64,000 nt of DNA from NCBI GenBank assembly GCA_029961685.1, contig JARWKL010000016.1, positions 15,320,157-15,384,156 on the forward strand, given 5' to 3'. Within the stretch, counting starts at the first letter, position 1; every line of letters starts with the position of its first letter. Positions 45,439 through 57,896 of the stretch are shown piece after piece. A model generated the notes under the pieces. It was not told the origin of the DNA. It made no database searches and saw nothing but the letters and a program-made list of their open reading frames with translations. The stretch comes from Aristolochia californica (lineage: Eukaryota > Streptophyta > Magnoliopsida > Piperales > Aristolochiaceae). A program made the position numbers and the translations under genes.

Positions 45439-45631
45439 TGTTGGTTCGGTCCCCAGTCTGGTCACTTAAGCCCCTTCAGTTGAGCCATTTCCGAGATTGT
45501 TCAGAGATAGGAAGCGCCGAACAGAGAACAGAGAGAAGGAATCTGAAACGTACGGAAAGAGGTATGATTTTTCTTCCGTTTAAATTATATGATGAATTTT
45601 ATGTTGTTAGAAATTCATGTTTAGGCTTACA
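45318..45631 (+). repeat. 3' LTR of copia C4
   Basis: A 314-bp LTR that pairs with 39154-39462, preceded by accaagtgggagaa and followed by the aaagg target duplication. Confidence 0.95.
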
Positions 45632-45636
45632 AAAGG

Positions 45637-46190
45637 AACTTCTATTTAACTAGAGAGATTGGTTGTTCACACAGGTGTTATCGGGTCCAGTAAAAAAAGT
45701 GTCAGACCGATGAAGGAAACATTCTAAGACCCAAAAAGGGCTAAAACCCAAATGACTATGACAATCTCTACGATTAAATTGTCTTATCGACTTAATCAAT
45801 CAAATCATAGTTATAAAAGGAAAACAAAACTATCAACACCTAATGAAGGAGAAGCCTCTGCTCTCCCGCCATTGACAACATGGAGGCAAGGACTTCATCC
45901 CTCAATGATATCAATAAAGGAGGGTAAGAGAAGGTCGCATCCCCCTTCCCCATCTCAATCTTCTCTATAATACAAAGAAGGGGAGGGGGAGGAGGCCCTA
46001 CCCCTCTTGTAGCAAAAAGCTATAAGGATGTGGGGCTCCATAGCTGAAATAGGATTCATTTTGGCTAGAGCACCCAAATCCGCTATATATTTGACACAGG
46101 TTTGTCGATACTTTAATAAAATTTTATGCAGAAAGACTTGCTAAATCTAATATAATACATTCACCAAATCTCAAACCCTAAGTACTACTG
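45637..46190. other. Spacer, no gene identified
   Basis: Mixed low-coding sequence. A 72-codon plus frame (45752-45970) has no recognised domain and is biased in composition. Confidence 0.4.
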
Positions 46191-47526
46191 TAGTGACCAT
46201 CTGTGACTTGTAGACCCTTTGAACAAGATCACTACGGGTCACTACTTTTCTAAATACAACTCATGAGGTTCAATATTCGTAGATAAGAATAACTTGTAAG
46301 TGGAGAGAGTTAAATGCCACCTTGCAGCAATCAAATTAGCCACTTACCATTTTGTCTCTCAAATTTTCATCTTAGGTGTGTTTGCATCAATAGAAAATCA
46401 TAGAAGAGTATTGACTAGCAGAATTTTTTTTATTTGACTAAAATTTTCTGATGTTTGTATAGATTGTTGGTGATAAAAAAAAAAATTTCGTTAATTCCCT
46501 TTGCCCTTCAAAATTTTAAGTTATGAGGAAAATGAGTTTTATTATCTGATAAGAAACTTCAGGAAAACTAAACTTAAAAAGAATTAAAGTGACCATTTAG
46601 TTCATACCTCCACTTATATTTTACTATGTATAAACCCTTTCATTTTGTTTCAAGTGTAGACATAAGTGATCAAATTAATTTAGATACTACTTCCTATGAT
46701 GGTACAGGAAAAAAACTGGTTAATTTTTTTTTTCCAATAAGAAAGTTTTAAAAAAAACTAAAGAAAATAAAATTTATTTTTCTATGATTTTATAGTCTAT
46801 AGTGTCCTTCATAAAATAATAACACAAAGAGTGTATTAAGCTTTCTAATACCTTCCTATTCAAACCTGATCTAACTATGATAACAAGAACCATCTGAACT
46901 CTTTGTTTGTTGATCAATCGAATTATATACCAATTTGTAAATAAATTACAAAAATTTATATGCTGATTATGTTGTAGATACTCTCACAAATTATAATTAA
47001 ATTGTATACGATCTACTGGTTTAAAACTTACAAAATTTTCCATTAAAGAAAAAAACAGTTAAAATAATGATAATTCTACGAAAGAAATTTCAAATATAGC
47101 ATATTAATAGAAGTACCTTCTTCTTCATACTGTCAATTTATTGCATTTATGTATTCCATCTTTGTTCCATAGTCATATCAGGAGGCTCTATGACATCCAA
47201 GATGGAAGTTTGCCATGGATCAAGAAATGCATGCCTTATATGAGAATCAGATTGGGCCCAAGGTTCCTCTTCCTCCCAGCAAGAAACCCATAGGCTGTAA
47301 ATGAGTTTTCACCATCAATCACAATCAGAATGGTTTTGTTGCTCGCTTCAAAGCCCAACTCGTTGCCAAGGGGTGCACTCAGTGTAATGGAGTAAATTAC
47401 TAGGAAACATTTTCTCCATTGGCTAAATTAAACTCAGTACGCATCTTATTATCTCTAGCCACTAATATTTCTTGGCCGGTATATCATTTGGATGTAAAAA
47501 ATGCCTTCTTGAATGTGAATATTAAA

Positions 47527-47567
<41 letters not shown>

Positions 47568-47750
47568 TCAACCACCTGGCTTTGTGGTTGAGGGGGAGTT
47601 GATATGCAAATTGACAAAGTCTTTATATGGGCTTAAAGAAAACACAAGGCATGAGATTATATTATCTCAAAGAAAATATGTTTTAGATCTACTAGAAAAC
47701 ACAAGGATGATGGGGTGTCAACCAGCGGATACCCTATGGATGCCAACACA
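46191..47750 (+). repeat. 1.56-kb tandem unit 1, with copia RT relic
   Basis: Begins tagtgaccatctgtgactt and is repeated directly downstream at 47751, that copy being split by C5. Its last 600 bp are a copia RT remnant (47180-47750): EMHALYENQ, KKPIGCKWVFTINHNQNG, FKAQLVAKG, ETFSPLAKLNSVRIL, VYHLDVKNAFLN, QPPGFVVEGELICKLTKSLYG, then a deletion joining to ILSQRKYVLDLLENTRMMG. The join removes the YVDD region, so it is non-functional. Confidence 0.85.
47529..47564. repeat. (AT)18 microsatellite inside the RT relic
   Basis: AT repeats lie between the AFLNVNIKE and MHQPPGF codons. They keep the frame open and add a run of alternating Tyr-Ile. The tandem copy at 54890 has only a short tagatatatatg. 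Confidence 0.92.
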
Positions 47751-48266
47751 TAGTGACCATCTGTGACTTGTGGACCCTTTGAACCAGATCACTACGGGTC
47801 ACTACTTTTCTAAATACAACTCATGAGGTTCAATATTCGTAGATAAGAATAACTTGTAAGTGGAGATAGTTAAATGCCACCTTGCAGCAATCAAATTAGC
47901 CACTTACCATTATGCCTCTCAAGTTTTCATCTTAGGTGTGTTTGCATCAATAGAAAATCATAGAAGAGTATTGACTAGCAGAAATTTTTTTATTTGACAA
48001 AAATTTTCTGATGTTTGCATAAATTGTTGGTGATAGAATTTTTTTTTTTTTTGGTTAATTGCCTTTGCCCTTCAAAATGTTAAGTTGTTAGGGAAACGAG
48101 TTTTATTATCTGGTAAGAAACTTCAAGAAAACTAAACTTAAAAAGTATTAAAGTGACCATTTACCTCTTACCTCCACTTATATTTTACTATTTATAAACC
48201 CTTTCATTTTGTTTCAAGTGTAGACGTAAGTGATCAAATTAATTTAGATACTACTTCCTATGGTGG
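47751..48266 (+). repeat. 1.56-kb tandem unit 2, left part
   Basis: Matches 46191-46706 almost base for base and is interrupted at 48266 by copia C5. It resumes at 54050. Confidence 0.88.
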
Positions 48267-48654
48267 TGTAGAATTTAGGATCCCATGAAAGGAAGTTTAG
48301 ATCAACAAGAAAGAAGAAGAAGAAGAAGAGAGAAGGAGAAGAGAAGAAGAAGAACATGGAAGGAGAGAATTTGGATTAAGGGAGAAGAGGGTTGCGTCAA
48401 AAAGAAAAATGAGGGCTGGACGAATTTGTGGAAAGAGAGGAGAGTGTTTCAATGCCCTACCTCTTAGCCAATACCTTTATTTATAGTTTTACAATGCCCT
48501 TAGGGCTACAACTTCATAAAACAAAAGACATAAAAGGAACACATATTTACCCTTCTATGCCATCTCTATGGAAAGTACTATATTTTACACATATGTCACT
48601 CTGACGTGTGGGCTTCTTGTCTTGAGCTCATGGGCTTGAGCCCATCTTCCAACA
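48267..48654 (-). repeat. 3' LTR of copia C5
   Basis: A 388-bp LTR that pairs with 53659-54049. It contains a GAAGAA-rich stretch near 48310-48360. The open frame 48285-48467 is a purine-repeat artefact. Confidence 0.95.
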
Positions 48655-48661
48655 CTCCCCC

Positions 48662-50250
48662 TCAAGCTGGAGGAGAAAAGACATCATAAATACCCAGCTT
48701 GCCACATATAAACGATAGGATTTTAGATGTAACGGGTTTAGTGAGAATATCAGCTACTTGCTCTTGAGATGACACATGTTTGAGAGAGATTATTCCTACT
48801 TGAAACTTCTCCCATATAAAATGACAATCCACCTCAATATGTTTAGTTCTTTCATGAAAAACTGGATTTGAAGTGATATGAATGGCTGCTTGATTATCAC
48901 AATGCAGATTCAAGGACCCCTTTTTATAAAAACCTAGTTCGATAAGAAGGGTCCTGACCATAGAAGTTCACTAACAGTATGGGCCATAGCTCTGTATTCT
49001 GCTTCGGCACTAGATCTTGCAACCACATTTTGCTTCTTACTTTTCCATGTAACCGAGTTTTCCCCAACCAGAGTACAATATCCTGATGTAGATTTTCTAT
49101 CATCAGGAGATCCAGCCCAATCTGCATCTGAGAAGCCTTCTATGTTGAAGTGCCCATGTTTTTTATACAGCAATCCTCTTCTTGGAGTTCCTTTTAGATA
49201 ATGTAATATTCTCTCTAAAGCCTGCCAGTGGGTAATTTGTGGTTTGTGCATGAATTGACTCACCACACTTATAGCATATGATATGTTTGGCCTAGTTACC
49301 GTGAGATAAATCAGGTTTCCCACGAGTCTTTGATATTTGCCAATATCAATATCTTCTTCATTTGTGGCACACAATTTTACATTTGTATCCATAGGTGTGT
49401 CAACTGGTCTACAACCCTTCATTCCTATTTCTTCAAGGAGATCCAAGACATATTTCCTTTGAGACAATATTATCCCATGTTTGGGTTGAAGAACTTCTAT
49501 ACCCAAAAAATATTTAAGCATACCAAGGTCTTTAGTCTTGAATTCTTGACATATCATCTGCTTCACCTCTTGTATGCTCAAAGCATCATCACCAGTTAAG
49601 ATAATATCATCCACGTATATGGCCAATAATATTTTCCCTTTGACCGTATCTTTATAATATATGGAATGATCAACTGAGCACCGATGAAAACCAAACCGTA
49701 AGAGTTTTTGACTAAACCAAGCCCGAGGGGACTACTTAAGTCCATATAAAAACTTTTTTAACCAGCATATTGACTCCCCCTCAACCACATAACCAGGTGG
49801 TTGAACCACATAAATTTCCTCACTGATATCACCATTCAAAAAAATATTTTTAACATCCAACTGATAGACGGGCCATGAGGAGTTAGCAGCAATAGATAAG
49901 ATGATGTGTACCGAATTAAATTTTGCAACAGGAGAGAAGGTCTCCTCATAATCTATCCCATAGCACTGCGTATAACCCTTAGCAACAAGTCAAGCTTTAA
50001 GACGAGCAACCGATCCATCTGGATTATGTTTCACAGAAAAAATCCATCGACAACCAACCGGTCTTTTACCTTTCAGGAGTGATGTTAAGTACCAGGTTTG
50101 GTTTTCGTATAAGGCATGCATTTCTTCATCCATAGCAGCCTTCCATCCTGGATGTCTCAGGGCCTCCTGATACAACTGTAGAACGGAAGTAGAAGAAAGG
50201 GACGCAAGAAACTGAAAACACTCAGAAGACAAGCGATGGTGAGACATAAA
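48662..50250 (-). pseudogene. Copia C5 reverse transcriptase and RNase H
   Basis: Frame 49990-50247 gives the RT entry (GWKAAMDEEMHALYENQ, GCRWIFSVKHNPDG). A degraded middle (49640-49985) includes the QPPGY region. Frame 48934-49626 has MAIYVDDIILTGDD (catalytic YVDD), LGIEVLQPKHGIILSQRKYV, GFSDADWAGSPDDRKSTSGY and SSAEAEYRAM. A frameshift near 48950 leads to 48662-48961 with [20 protein letters not shown] and VADILTKPV. Catalytic residues are present but the reading frame is broken at least twice. Confidence 0.92.
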
Positions 50251-51281
50251 ATTTGAGATAGGATGCGACGTTCTTTTCTCAAAGCAATAGGCCGAGTATC
50301 AAATTCAGGCTCATACATAGGAGGAGAAGGACTGACCTCGGGTGGATCCGACAACTCCACAGGTGAAGGTACGGCCGGTGCATCAGGGGATGGTTCCACT
50401 TCAAGATTGAATGGTACAAGCGGACAAGGAGTAGTAGAAGGACAAGTCCATCCTGGAGGAGCATCATGGGAAGAGTAGAAGGGGGTGTCCTCAAAGAACG
50501 TCACATCCCTAGAGATAAACATCCTCTGAAGGGTAGGATTGTAACAGACATAACCCTTCTGGGTGCGAGAGTACCCCAAAAAAATGCACCTCATAGACCA
50601 AGGATCAAGTTTATTTTTATGTGGGAATGTAACATGAACAAAACACGTACATTCAAACACTTTCAAAGGAAGAGAAAAAGGATCTTCACCATTAAATAAC
50701 ACAGAGTAAGGAGTTTTATGATGAAGGACTGATGAAGGTAACCTATTAATTAGAAAGCATGTTGTAAGTATAGCATGAGGCCAATAGAAATAGGGTACCT
50801 TGATGGAGTAGAGGAGGCCCCGAGCAACTTCAAGAAGATGACGATTCTTTCTTTCAGCAACACCATTTTTTTGAGAAGTATAGGCACATGATGTTTGATG
50901 AATAAGCTCATTACTCGCACAAAATGATTTGAAGTCATGAGACATGTATTCCTTAGCATTATCAGATCTAAGGGTTTGAATTTTCTTCCCAAATTGTGTC
51001 AAGACCATAGCGTGAAAATTTTTAAACAAAGAAAGAATTTCGGAACGCTCTTTAAATAGATATAACCAACTCACTCGAGTAAAATCATCAACAAAAATGA
51101 CAAAATATTTAACTTGGGAAATATTTGAGACACATAAAGGGCCCCGTACATCAGAATATATTAGCTCAAACGGAGCAGTACTTGTAGTTGTAAGACGAGG
51201 AGAATATGTACTCCTGACATGTTTACTTAATTGGCAAACCTCATAACTGAAATTAGAAAGTCCTTTTAAAGATGGAACCAA
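50157..51281 (-). pseudogene. Copia C5 integrase
   Basis: A 374-codon frame contains CQLSKHVRSTYSP (end of the zinc region), FELIYSDVRGP, YFVIFVDDFTRVSWLYLF (first Asp), TLRSDNAKEYMS (second Asp), NGVAERKNRHLLE (Glu), FLGYSRTQKGYVCYN and a proline-rich spacer. The core triad is complete. It is preceded at 51300-51480 by the GAG-pre-integrase part in another frame (LWHNRLGHPS-like). Confidence 0.92.
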
Positions 51282-51513
51282 AGAACGAAGTGAAGGGGTA
51301 GACGGATGACCAAGTCGGTTGTGCCAAAGTTGGGCCTCAGATGTGGTGGACGATAATGCAGCTAATGGTGGAAGAGTGAAGTATACAAACCCCCCTTTTC
51401 ATGGCCGCCACCAATCACCCGCTTCGTAGTGAGATCCTGAAAGACACAAGAAGACGGTGAGAAGGTGATAGAGCAATTTAATTGTTTGGTCAATTGACTA
51501 ACCGAGAGCAAAT

Positions 51514-52690
51514 TTAAAGGAAATTGAGGAACAAACAAAACATCTTGAAGGGAATATATGAAGTAAGAGAGGAGAAACCTTTGCCAAGGATCTTAGTTTG
51601 GGTACCATCAGCAATAGTAACAAATTTATGAGGATCACAAGGAGATAAGGACTGCAATAAGTGTTTGTTACCTGATAGATGTTCGGAGGCCCCGGAGTCG
51701 ATGATCCAAGAGGAAGAGGAGGAAGAGGAAGAAAGCATACCTGAGGCAATAGTAGTGGTAGCAATAGATGATTCCATGAAGGACTTCATTTTTTGAAATG
51801 CAGCATAGTCCTCAAGTGTAAGAGTCACATTTCCGGATGATGATTCAGCCTTATCTTCATTTTTCTCAACGTTAACCGAGACTGGGTTAGTTGTGGCCCA
51901 ATCAGGCTTGCCATGAAGTTTCCAACATGATCCCACAAGGTGGTTCTGACGGCCACAATAAGTACAAAGTTGAGGCTCAGTACGAAAAGAATTCTTACCC
52001 GTTCTACCACCTCTATTTTCAGCCCCTCTCATAGTTCGACCCGCTCTCATAATTCTGCCCCGTCCTCGGGATGAGGAAGATGTTCCTCGATTGTCAGAGA
52101 ACATCGCCGATGGAGCATCAATAGGAGAAGAAGGGGATGGATCCGGTATCCGAAGTAATGTAGCACTAATATCATCGAAGGATGGAAGAGTAGAAGACCT
52201 TAGAAGCTGAGTGTTGGCCACCTCAAGGTATGGTTTAATATTCGATAAGCAAATGGCTGCTGCCAAAGCTTCTCTTTGTCGTTCTTGAACGACAATATCA
52301 GTGGAATATGGCTGAGCTAGTTTCCATTCTTGAAGAAGACCTCGAAACCATGCCAAAAATTCGTGAATATTATCTCCATGTTTCGTATGCAGCATGTTTT
52401 GTAAGACATCATATATTTTTTGTAATGAAGCAGTGCTTGAGTAAAGCTTGGCACAAGTGTCCCATATGTTCTTGGCGGTTTCCAAGTGGACCACATTGTT
52501 GGCCACCTACTCTTTCATGCTATTAATGAGCCAAATTATCACCATGTTATCATTCTTAACCCACTTAAGGTAGGACACATCTTCTTCATCAATCAGAGGA
52601 GGAAAGTTAATAACGTGACTCAAAAGGTCACGAGTAATAAGAACCCCTCCGAACCGATTGTGACCAGCTCATGTAATTGGAGAGACCTCT
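51514..52690 (-). pseudogene. Copia C5 gag and protease
   Basis: Frame 51514-52506 has gag_2-type sequence (LETAKNIWDTCAKLYSS, HEFLAWFRGLLQEW, LAAAICLSNIKPYLE), an RG-rich stretch, the knuckle CTYCGRQNHLVGSCW and then WIIDSGASEHLSGN, the protease active site. A stop at 52507-52509 separates the N-terminal gag codons (52510-52690). The protease reading is cut by a frameshift near 51580. Confidence 0.9.
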
Positions 52691-53658
52691 AAGTGGAATT
52701 GTAGTAATATGGAGTATATCACTCTTATTACTATTATATCCAATCTCCATGATGAGGCAAGTAAAATATGGAGGCCAAGGGAAATGGCCTTCTTCAAAGA
52801 ACAATTACTCAATGTAATTTGAAGAACCCGTAGACAAATCAATCACCAACAATAGAGAACAAGAACCAATTTCTTTCACGAGGGCAAGCACCAAATTATC
52901 AACAAATTTTTGCCTTTAGAAAGTGATAATAACATCCAGCCATCACTCAACTTCTCTTGTATTCATAAGAACAAACAGAAGAAAGTATATGCAACCGATT
53001 AGGCCTTAATCCAAACTCCAACACATATGAGCAATAAACAAAAATTTAGAGAAGATTTAACGGCAAACCAAGACACTTGGAAGAGATTTAACTTCAGCTC
53101 ATGGGAGACTTCAATGTAAATAAAAATTCAATTGTTGAAGTTAAAAAAAAAAAGGGGGAACTAAAAAGGGTAAATAACTACTGGAATTTCATCAAACATA
53201 TAATGGGCATCCAACAACATAACACAAACCCATGAGCAACCTTAAGTAGGAGAAGATACAACAACATGTGCTGGAATTCTACCTCGAATGAGATGGATCC
53301 AAATCACATAAAGGTAATTGAATTTCACCCATCAATCTTAATAAGATGCAAACAGCAAATGATCTTGATCACTCTTGTAATTGATTTACAAGGAGTCAAG
53401 ATTATAACATCAATTTAATCATAGAAATAAATCTTTACAACATATAAAGATTTATCTTGACTTGATGTGACTCAAAATTCAAGAAGTAAAGAAAAACAAT
53501 AAAAAGGAGTATGTAAATAAGAAAAGGAAACAAAAAAAAAATGTAAATAAGAAGAGCATGAACTTATCTCTTCATGACTGAACTCCTTTTACAACTTCTT
53601 GAACAAATTTCATAATAACTCCATGAAGAGAGATCCTAAACTCCTTGCTCTGATACCA

Positions 53659-54049
53659 TGTAGAATTTAGGATCTCATGAAAGGAAGTTTAGATCAACAA
53701 GAAAGAAGAAAAAGAAGAAGAGAGAATGAGAAGAGAAGAAGAAGAACGTGGAAGGAGCGAGTTTGGATTAAGGGAGAAGAGGGTTGCGTCAAAAAGAAAA
53801 ATGAGGGTTGGACGAATTTGTGGAAAGAGAGGAGAGTGCTTCAATGCCCTACCTCTTAGACAATGCCTTTATTTATAGTTTTACAATACCCTTAGGGCTA
53901 CAACTTGATAAAACAAAAGACATAAAAGGAACACATATTTACACTTCTCTGCCATCTTTATGGAAAGTACCATATTTTACACATATGTCACTCCGTCGAC
54001 GTGTGGGCTTCTTTTCTTGAGCTCGTGGGCTTGAGCCCATCTTCCAACA
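53659..54049 (-). repeat. 5' LTR of copia C5
   Basis: A 391-bp LTR adjacent on its inner side to the primer site (minus TGGTATCAGAGCAAGG). The leader toward gag (52700-53658) is AT-rich and non-coding. Confidence 0.95.
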
Positions 54050-55605
54050 GGTGGTACAGAAAAAAGTTATTTTTTTTTTCCAATAAGAAATATTTTTAAA
54101 TTAAAGAAAATAAAATTGACTTTTCTATAATTTTATTATCTATATTGTCCTTCATAAAATAATAACTCAAAGAGTGTATTAAGCTTTCTAATACCTTCCT
54201 ATTTAAACCTAATCTAACTATGACAACAAGAACCAACCAAACTCTTTGTTTGTTGATCAATCGGATTATATATCAATTTGTAAATAAATTACAAAAAATT
54301 ATGTGCTGATTATGTTGTAAATACTCTCACAAATTTTAATTAAATTGTATATGATCTACTCTTTTAAAACTTATAAAATTTTCTATTAAAGAAAAAATAG
54401 TTAAGAATAATAATAATGCAATTAAGAAAAATGGACCCACCTACGAAAGAAATTTCAAATATAGCATATTAATAGAAGTACCATCTTCTTCATACTGTCG
54501 GTTTCTTACATTTATTTCTTCCCATAGTCCTATCAAGAGGCTCTACGAAATCCAGGATGGAAGTCTGCCATGGAAGAAGAAATTCATGCCTTAAATGAGA
54601 ATCAAACTTGGGCCCAAGGTTCCTCTTCCTCCCAACAAGAAACCCATAGGCTGTAAATGAGTTTTCAATATCAATCACAATCAAAATGGTTTTTTTGTTT
54701 GCCTCAAAGCCCGACTCGTTGCCAAAGGGTGTACTTAGTGTAATGGAGTAAATTACGAGGAAACATTTTCCCCAATGGCTAAATTAAACTTAGTATGCAT
54801 CTTATTATCTCTAGTCACTAATTCTTCTTGGTCGTTATATCATTTGGATGTAAAAATGTCTTCTTGAATGTGAATATTGAAGAATAGATATATATGCATT
54901 AACCACCTGGTTTTGTGGTTGAGGAGGAGTTGATATGCAAATTAACAAAGTCTTTATATGGGTTTAACTAGTCTCCTCGGGCTTGGTTTGACAAATTTAG
55001 CCAATCAATGTTACGGTTTGGATCCAGTAGGTACTAGGATTTAGTAGATCAGTACCCAGTAGTAGGTACTTATTAGATCGTTATGTCTTTGTCAAAAATA
55101 CCTTAAAGGAAAATATATTACCAACAATTTATGTGGATAATATCATCTTACCTGGTAGTGATGTAGACGGCATAAAAGGATTCAAAGAGAAGATATGCAA
55201 CAAATTTAAAACAAAGGATTTTGGACTTCTAAAATATTTTCAGGGTATTGAGGTATTCCAATCAAATGATGGGATTATATTATCTCAAAGAAAATATGTT
55301 TTAGATCTACTAGAAGACACAAGGATGATGGGGTGTCAAACAGCAAACACCCTATGGATGCCAACACAAAGCTATGTGCAAGCACTAGAGAAGATGCTAA
55401 TATAGATAAATATCAGAGGCTTGTGGGAAAGCTCATTTACCACACATTGACTAGACTAGATATATCATATGCAATAAGTTTGATGAGTTAAAATATTCAC
55501 AAAACACAACTTACCCATTGGCAAGCCTTGGAGAGAATACTGAGATATTTAAAAGGAGTTCCAGGGAAAGGGCTTCTCTATAAGAATCTTGGCCACTTCA
55601 ACATG
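54050..55605 (+). pseudogene. Tandem unit 2, right part, copia RT relic
   Basis: Continues the 1.56-kb unit after C5 and extends beyond the unit 1 deletion. RT pieces are EMHALNENQTWAQ-like and ETFSPMAKLNLVCIL phrases at 54560-54830, QPPGFVVEEELICKLTKSLYG near 54905-54965, then frame 55133-55405 with DNIILPGSDVDGIKGF (degenerate YVDDIIL), LKYFQGIEVFQSNDGIILSQ and MERILRYLKGVPGKGLLYK (55528-55590). It stops abruptly at the LTR at 55606. The catalytic YVDD has become YVDN. Confidence 0.82.
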
Positions 55606-57679
55606 TGTTGGAATATGGGCCCAAGCCCACACGTCCAAGTGTGTGGAAGATGGGCTCAAGCCCATAAGTCCAAGGAAGGCCCACACATCCAAGAGAGGTG
55701 GCATCATGGTAAATAAGAAGACTTCTCTTAATTTGTCCAAGATCTCTCTTAGCCTAAAGGCTCTCTCTCTCCCTTTCTCTCTTCTCTTCTCATCTTCTTT
55801 TCTTCTCCCCTCCCTATCTTACGTTGCTCAAGGTTGTAATCATGGGATCCTAAATTCAACATGGTATCAGAACAAGGAAAGATTTGAGATGGAAAAGGAA
55901 AAAAAAATGGAGAAGAAGGGGAGGAAGAAGAAATAGAAACAAGAGGAGTTTGTCGTTTTTCCTTTAGTTTTCTTTCCCAAACATGTTTTTCATTGGACTT
56001 TTAACTCTTTTACCATATGTTCTATATAGAAAATTATATATCGTTAGAAATATATTTTAGTTTAGTTTTCAATTCAAAAAGAATCGTTGAGATCAGATTT
56101 TTCTACAAAGATAAATCGACATCTAATGTAGCAAAGATCAAGGAACAAAAAAGATTTGAGTAGCAAAAGAAAGCTTCAAATTTTGAGCCATTTTATGCCA
56201 TCAAGAATGGGAATTCATATGGAGAACATATATCTAAAGAAATATATGTAAGTCTATTTTCTTAAATATTCAAAAAATTCTCAATCTGAGTTTTTTATAT
56301 GGATATATCGATCATGGAAGTGTCAATGGTCGTGCTGGCCAAAGGATAAAATGTACTCAGTTCGGCCAGATTACAGAATCCAAAATCTATAAGATTATTT
56401 ATCTCAAAAGAAATATATTTTATGAAGAGAAGTTATACTTGGATGAAAGGTATATAATTCTTGTTTCAGAATGAGAAAATTTCAAGTCAATTTGATCTAT
56501 ATTTAAGGAGATATTCACATTGGAAGAATCAAATATCAAGTTGGAATCCTATTGCACGCAAAGATCCGAAATTAAGCTGAATTTTTTGCTTGATTTATTG
56601 AGTTGCTGTTATTGATCAACAATATCCGAAAAGTATCTCATGATCTACCCTGGAAAAAAATATTTTGTTAACTAACAATATTTGGAAAGAATCTTTAGAA
56701 GATTACCTTATTTTCTAAAATTTTCCTTGATTTAATTGTCAAAGAGAAGAAGTGTTCATATGCAAAATTATGAAGATTTTTGGCTAGCCACGAATTTTGT
56801 GAGTTTTTGTTGGTGATTTGGAAATATTACAAGAATCTAATTTGATATCCATGAGTATTAAAGCAAGGAAAGATTGATTTTTTGGTTAGTAGTGCTATAA
56901 TACAAGGGAACATTTCCTTATTTATATTTGGAAGTGGCTGATTTTATGAAAGATCTTTTCAAGATCATGATTTGGTGGATAATTTGATTATAATGCTTTT
57001 CATTAAGAAAGATATGATTTTTGGGCAGCCAAGAGTTTTCTTAATTAAGTGCATGATTAATTGACTAAATTCAATATTTGAGTTCAGGTTGAAATTGGAA
57101 GATTGGGCTCGGATTCTTCCTTGAGCCCAATTGGTTCAAGTTGTCACTTACTTGGGCTCTTTGATTTGGTTTGGTTCTTCTTAAACAAATGTTGCTAATT
57201 TATATTTGAACTATTGTGAAGTTATTACTACTAGCCTCCTTAAATAGTGGATGAAAAATTGAGATGGAAAATTGACTAGCTCAATTTACCAAGGAAGGAT
57301 ATCTCAGGCTAAGCTTAGTGATAAGGTGATTCACAAATATTTTTGGTGATCTTGTACTTAAATAATTCTTTCATGAGTTGATTATTAGCCCTAGCTAGTC
57401 CTAAGAGGATCAGTAGCTCAAGGCTTGAAGTTTACTAAGGTTTGGAAATTACTTTCTTACTTCATCCTTTACAAGTAGCTTAGTACTCGGTTCTAGCTTA
57501 TTATTTGGTGCACATTCTCCTTATTCAAGGATGGACTCGCTATGGATTATTTCATGTGTCCTTATTAAGTACTTCCATTATTTGGTATGTGTTATTTGCG
57601 TATTGGCCCATATCCGTTGCTACTATTTTATCTCTCTAACTGAGACATTATTATTGAAGAAGGACTTCTCGGTTGTTGA

Positions 57680-57853
57680 TTGTTGTTGGTATTGGTTATT
57701 TTGATGAAGAAAAAATTACATGGTAGCCCCAACATATTATATTTCGGTGATTCAACATTCAACCGATTGTTGTTGGTATTGGTTATTTTGATGAAGAAAA
57801 AATTACATGGTAGCCCCAACATATTATATTTCAGTGATTCAACATTAACCACC
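57680..57853 (+). repeat. 87-bp tandem duplication
   Basis: Positions 57680-57766 and 57767-57853 differ at only a few sites (tttcggtg against tttcagtg). It lies just before the C homopolymer and inside the LTR element's interior. Confidence 0.9.
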
Positions 57854-57869
57854 CCAAACACCAAACCCA

Positions 57870-57896
57870 CCCCCCCCCCCCCCCCCCCCCCCCCCC
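57870..57896. repeat. 27-base C homopolymer
   Basis: A C run within a longer pyrimidine stretch. Flanking open frames with glycine or proline runs are artefacts. Confidence 0.9.

Larger units (their letters stand above)
39154..45631 (+). mobile_element. Ty1/copia element C4, full length but mutated
   Basis: LTRs lie at 39154-39462 (309 bp) and 45318-45631 (314 bp), both TGTTAAC...GGCTTACA. The target duplication aaagg lies at 39149-39153 and 45632-45636. The primer site TGGTATCAGAGCAG starts at 39465 and the polypurine tract accaagtgggagaa ends at 45317. The order is gag, protease, integrase, RT, RNase H. Stops and frameshifts separate every domain. Protein motifs and leader layout resemble C3, suggesting the same copia lineage. 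A 304-bp tandem duplication adds a second PPT plus partial LTR before the true 3' LTR. Confidence 0.95.
48267..54049 (-). mobile_element. Ty1/copia element C5, full length
   Basis: LTRs lie at 48267-48654 (388 bp) and 53659-54049 (391 bp), both TGTAGAATTTAGG...CTTCCAACA. The target duplication ggtgg lies at 48262-48266 and 54050-54054, and the uninterrupted site is seen in tandem unit 1 near 46702. On the minus strand the primer site TGGTATCAGAGCAAGG precedes gag, and AGCTTGAGGGGGAG is the polypurine tract. By eye about 20 differences separate the LTRs, making this the best-preserved element here, yet frameshifts break pol. It is not the same lineage as C3/C4, to judge by gag knuckle and RNase H wording. 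Confidence 0.96.

Noticed and set aside
48285..48467. Short basic open frame repeated at 53677-53859
   Set aside because: It lies in the two LTRs of C5 and reflects the GAAGAA repeat, not a gene.
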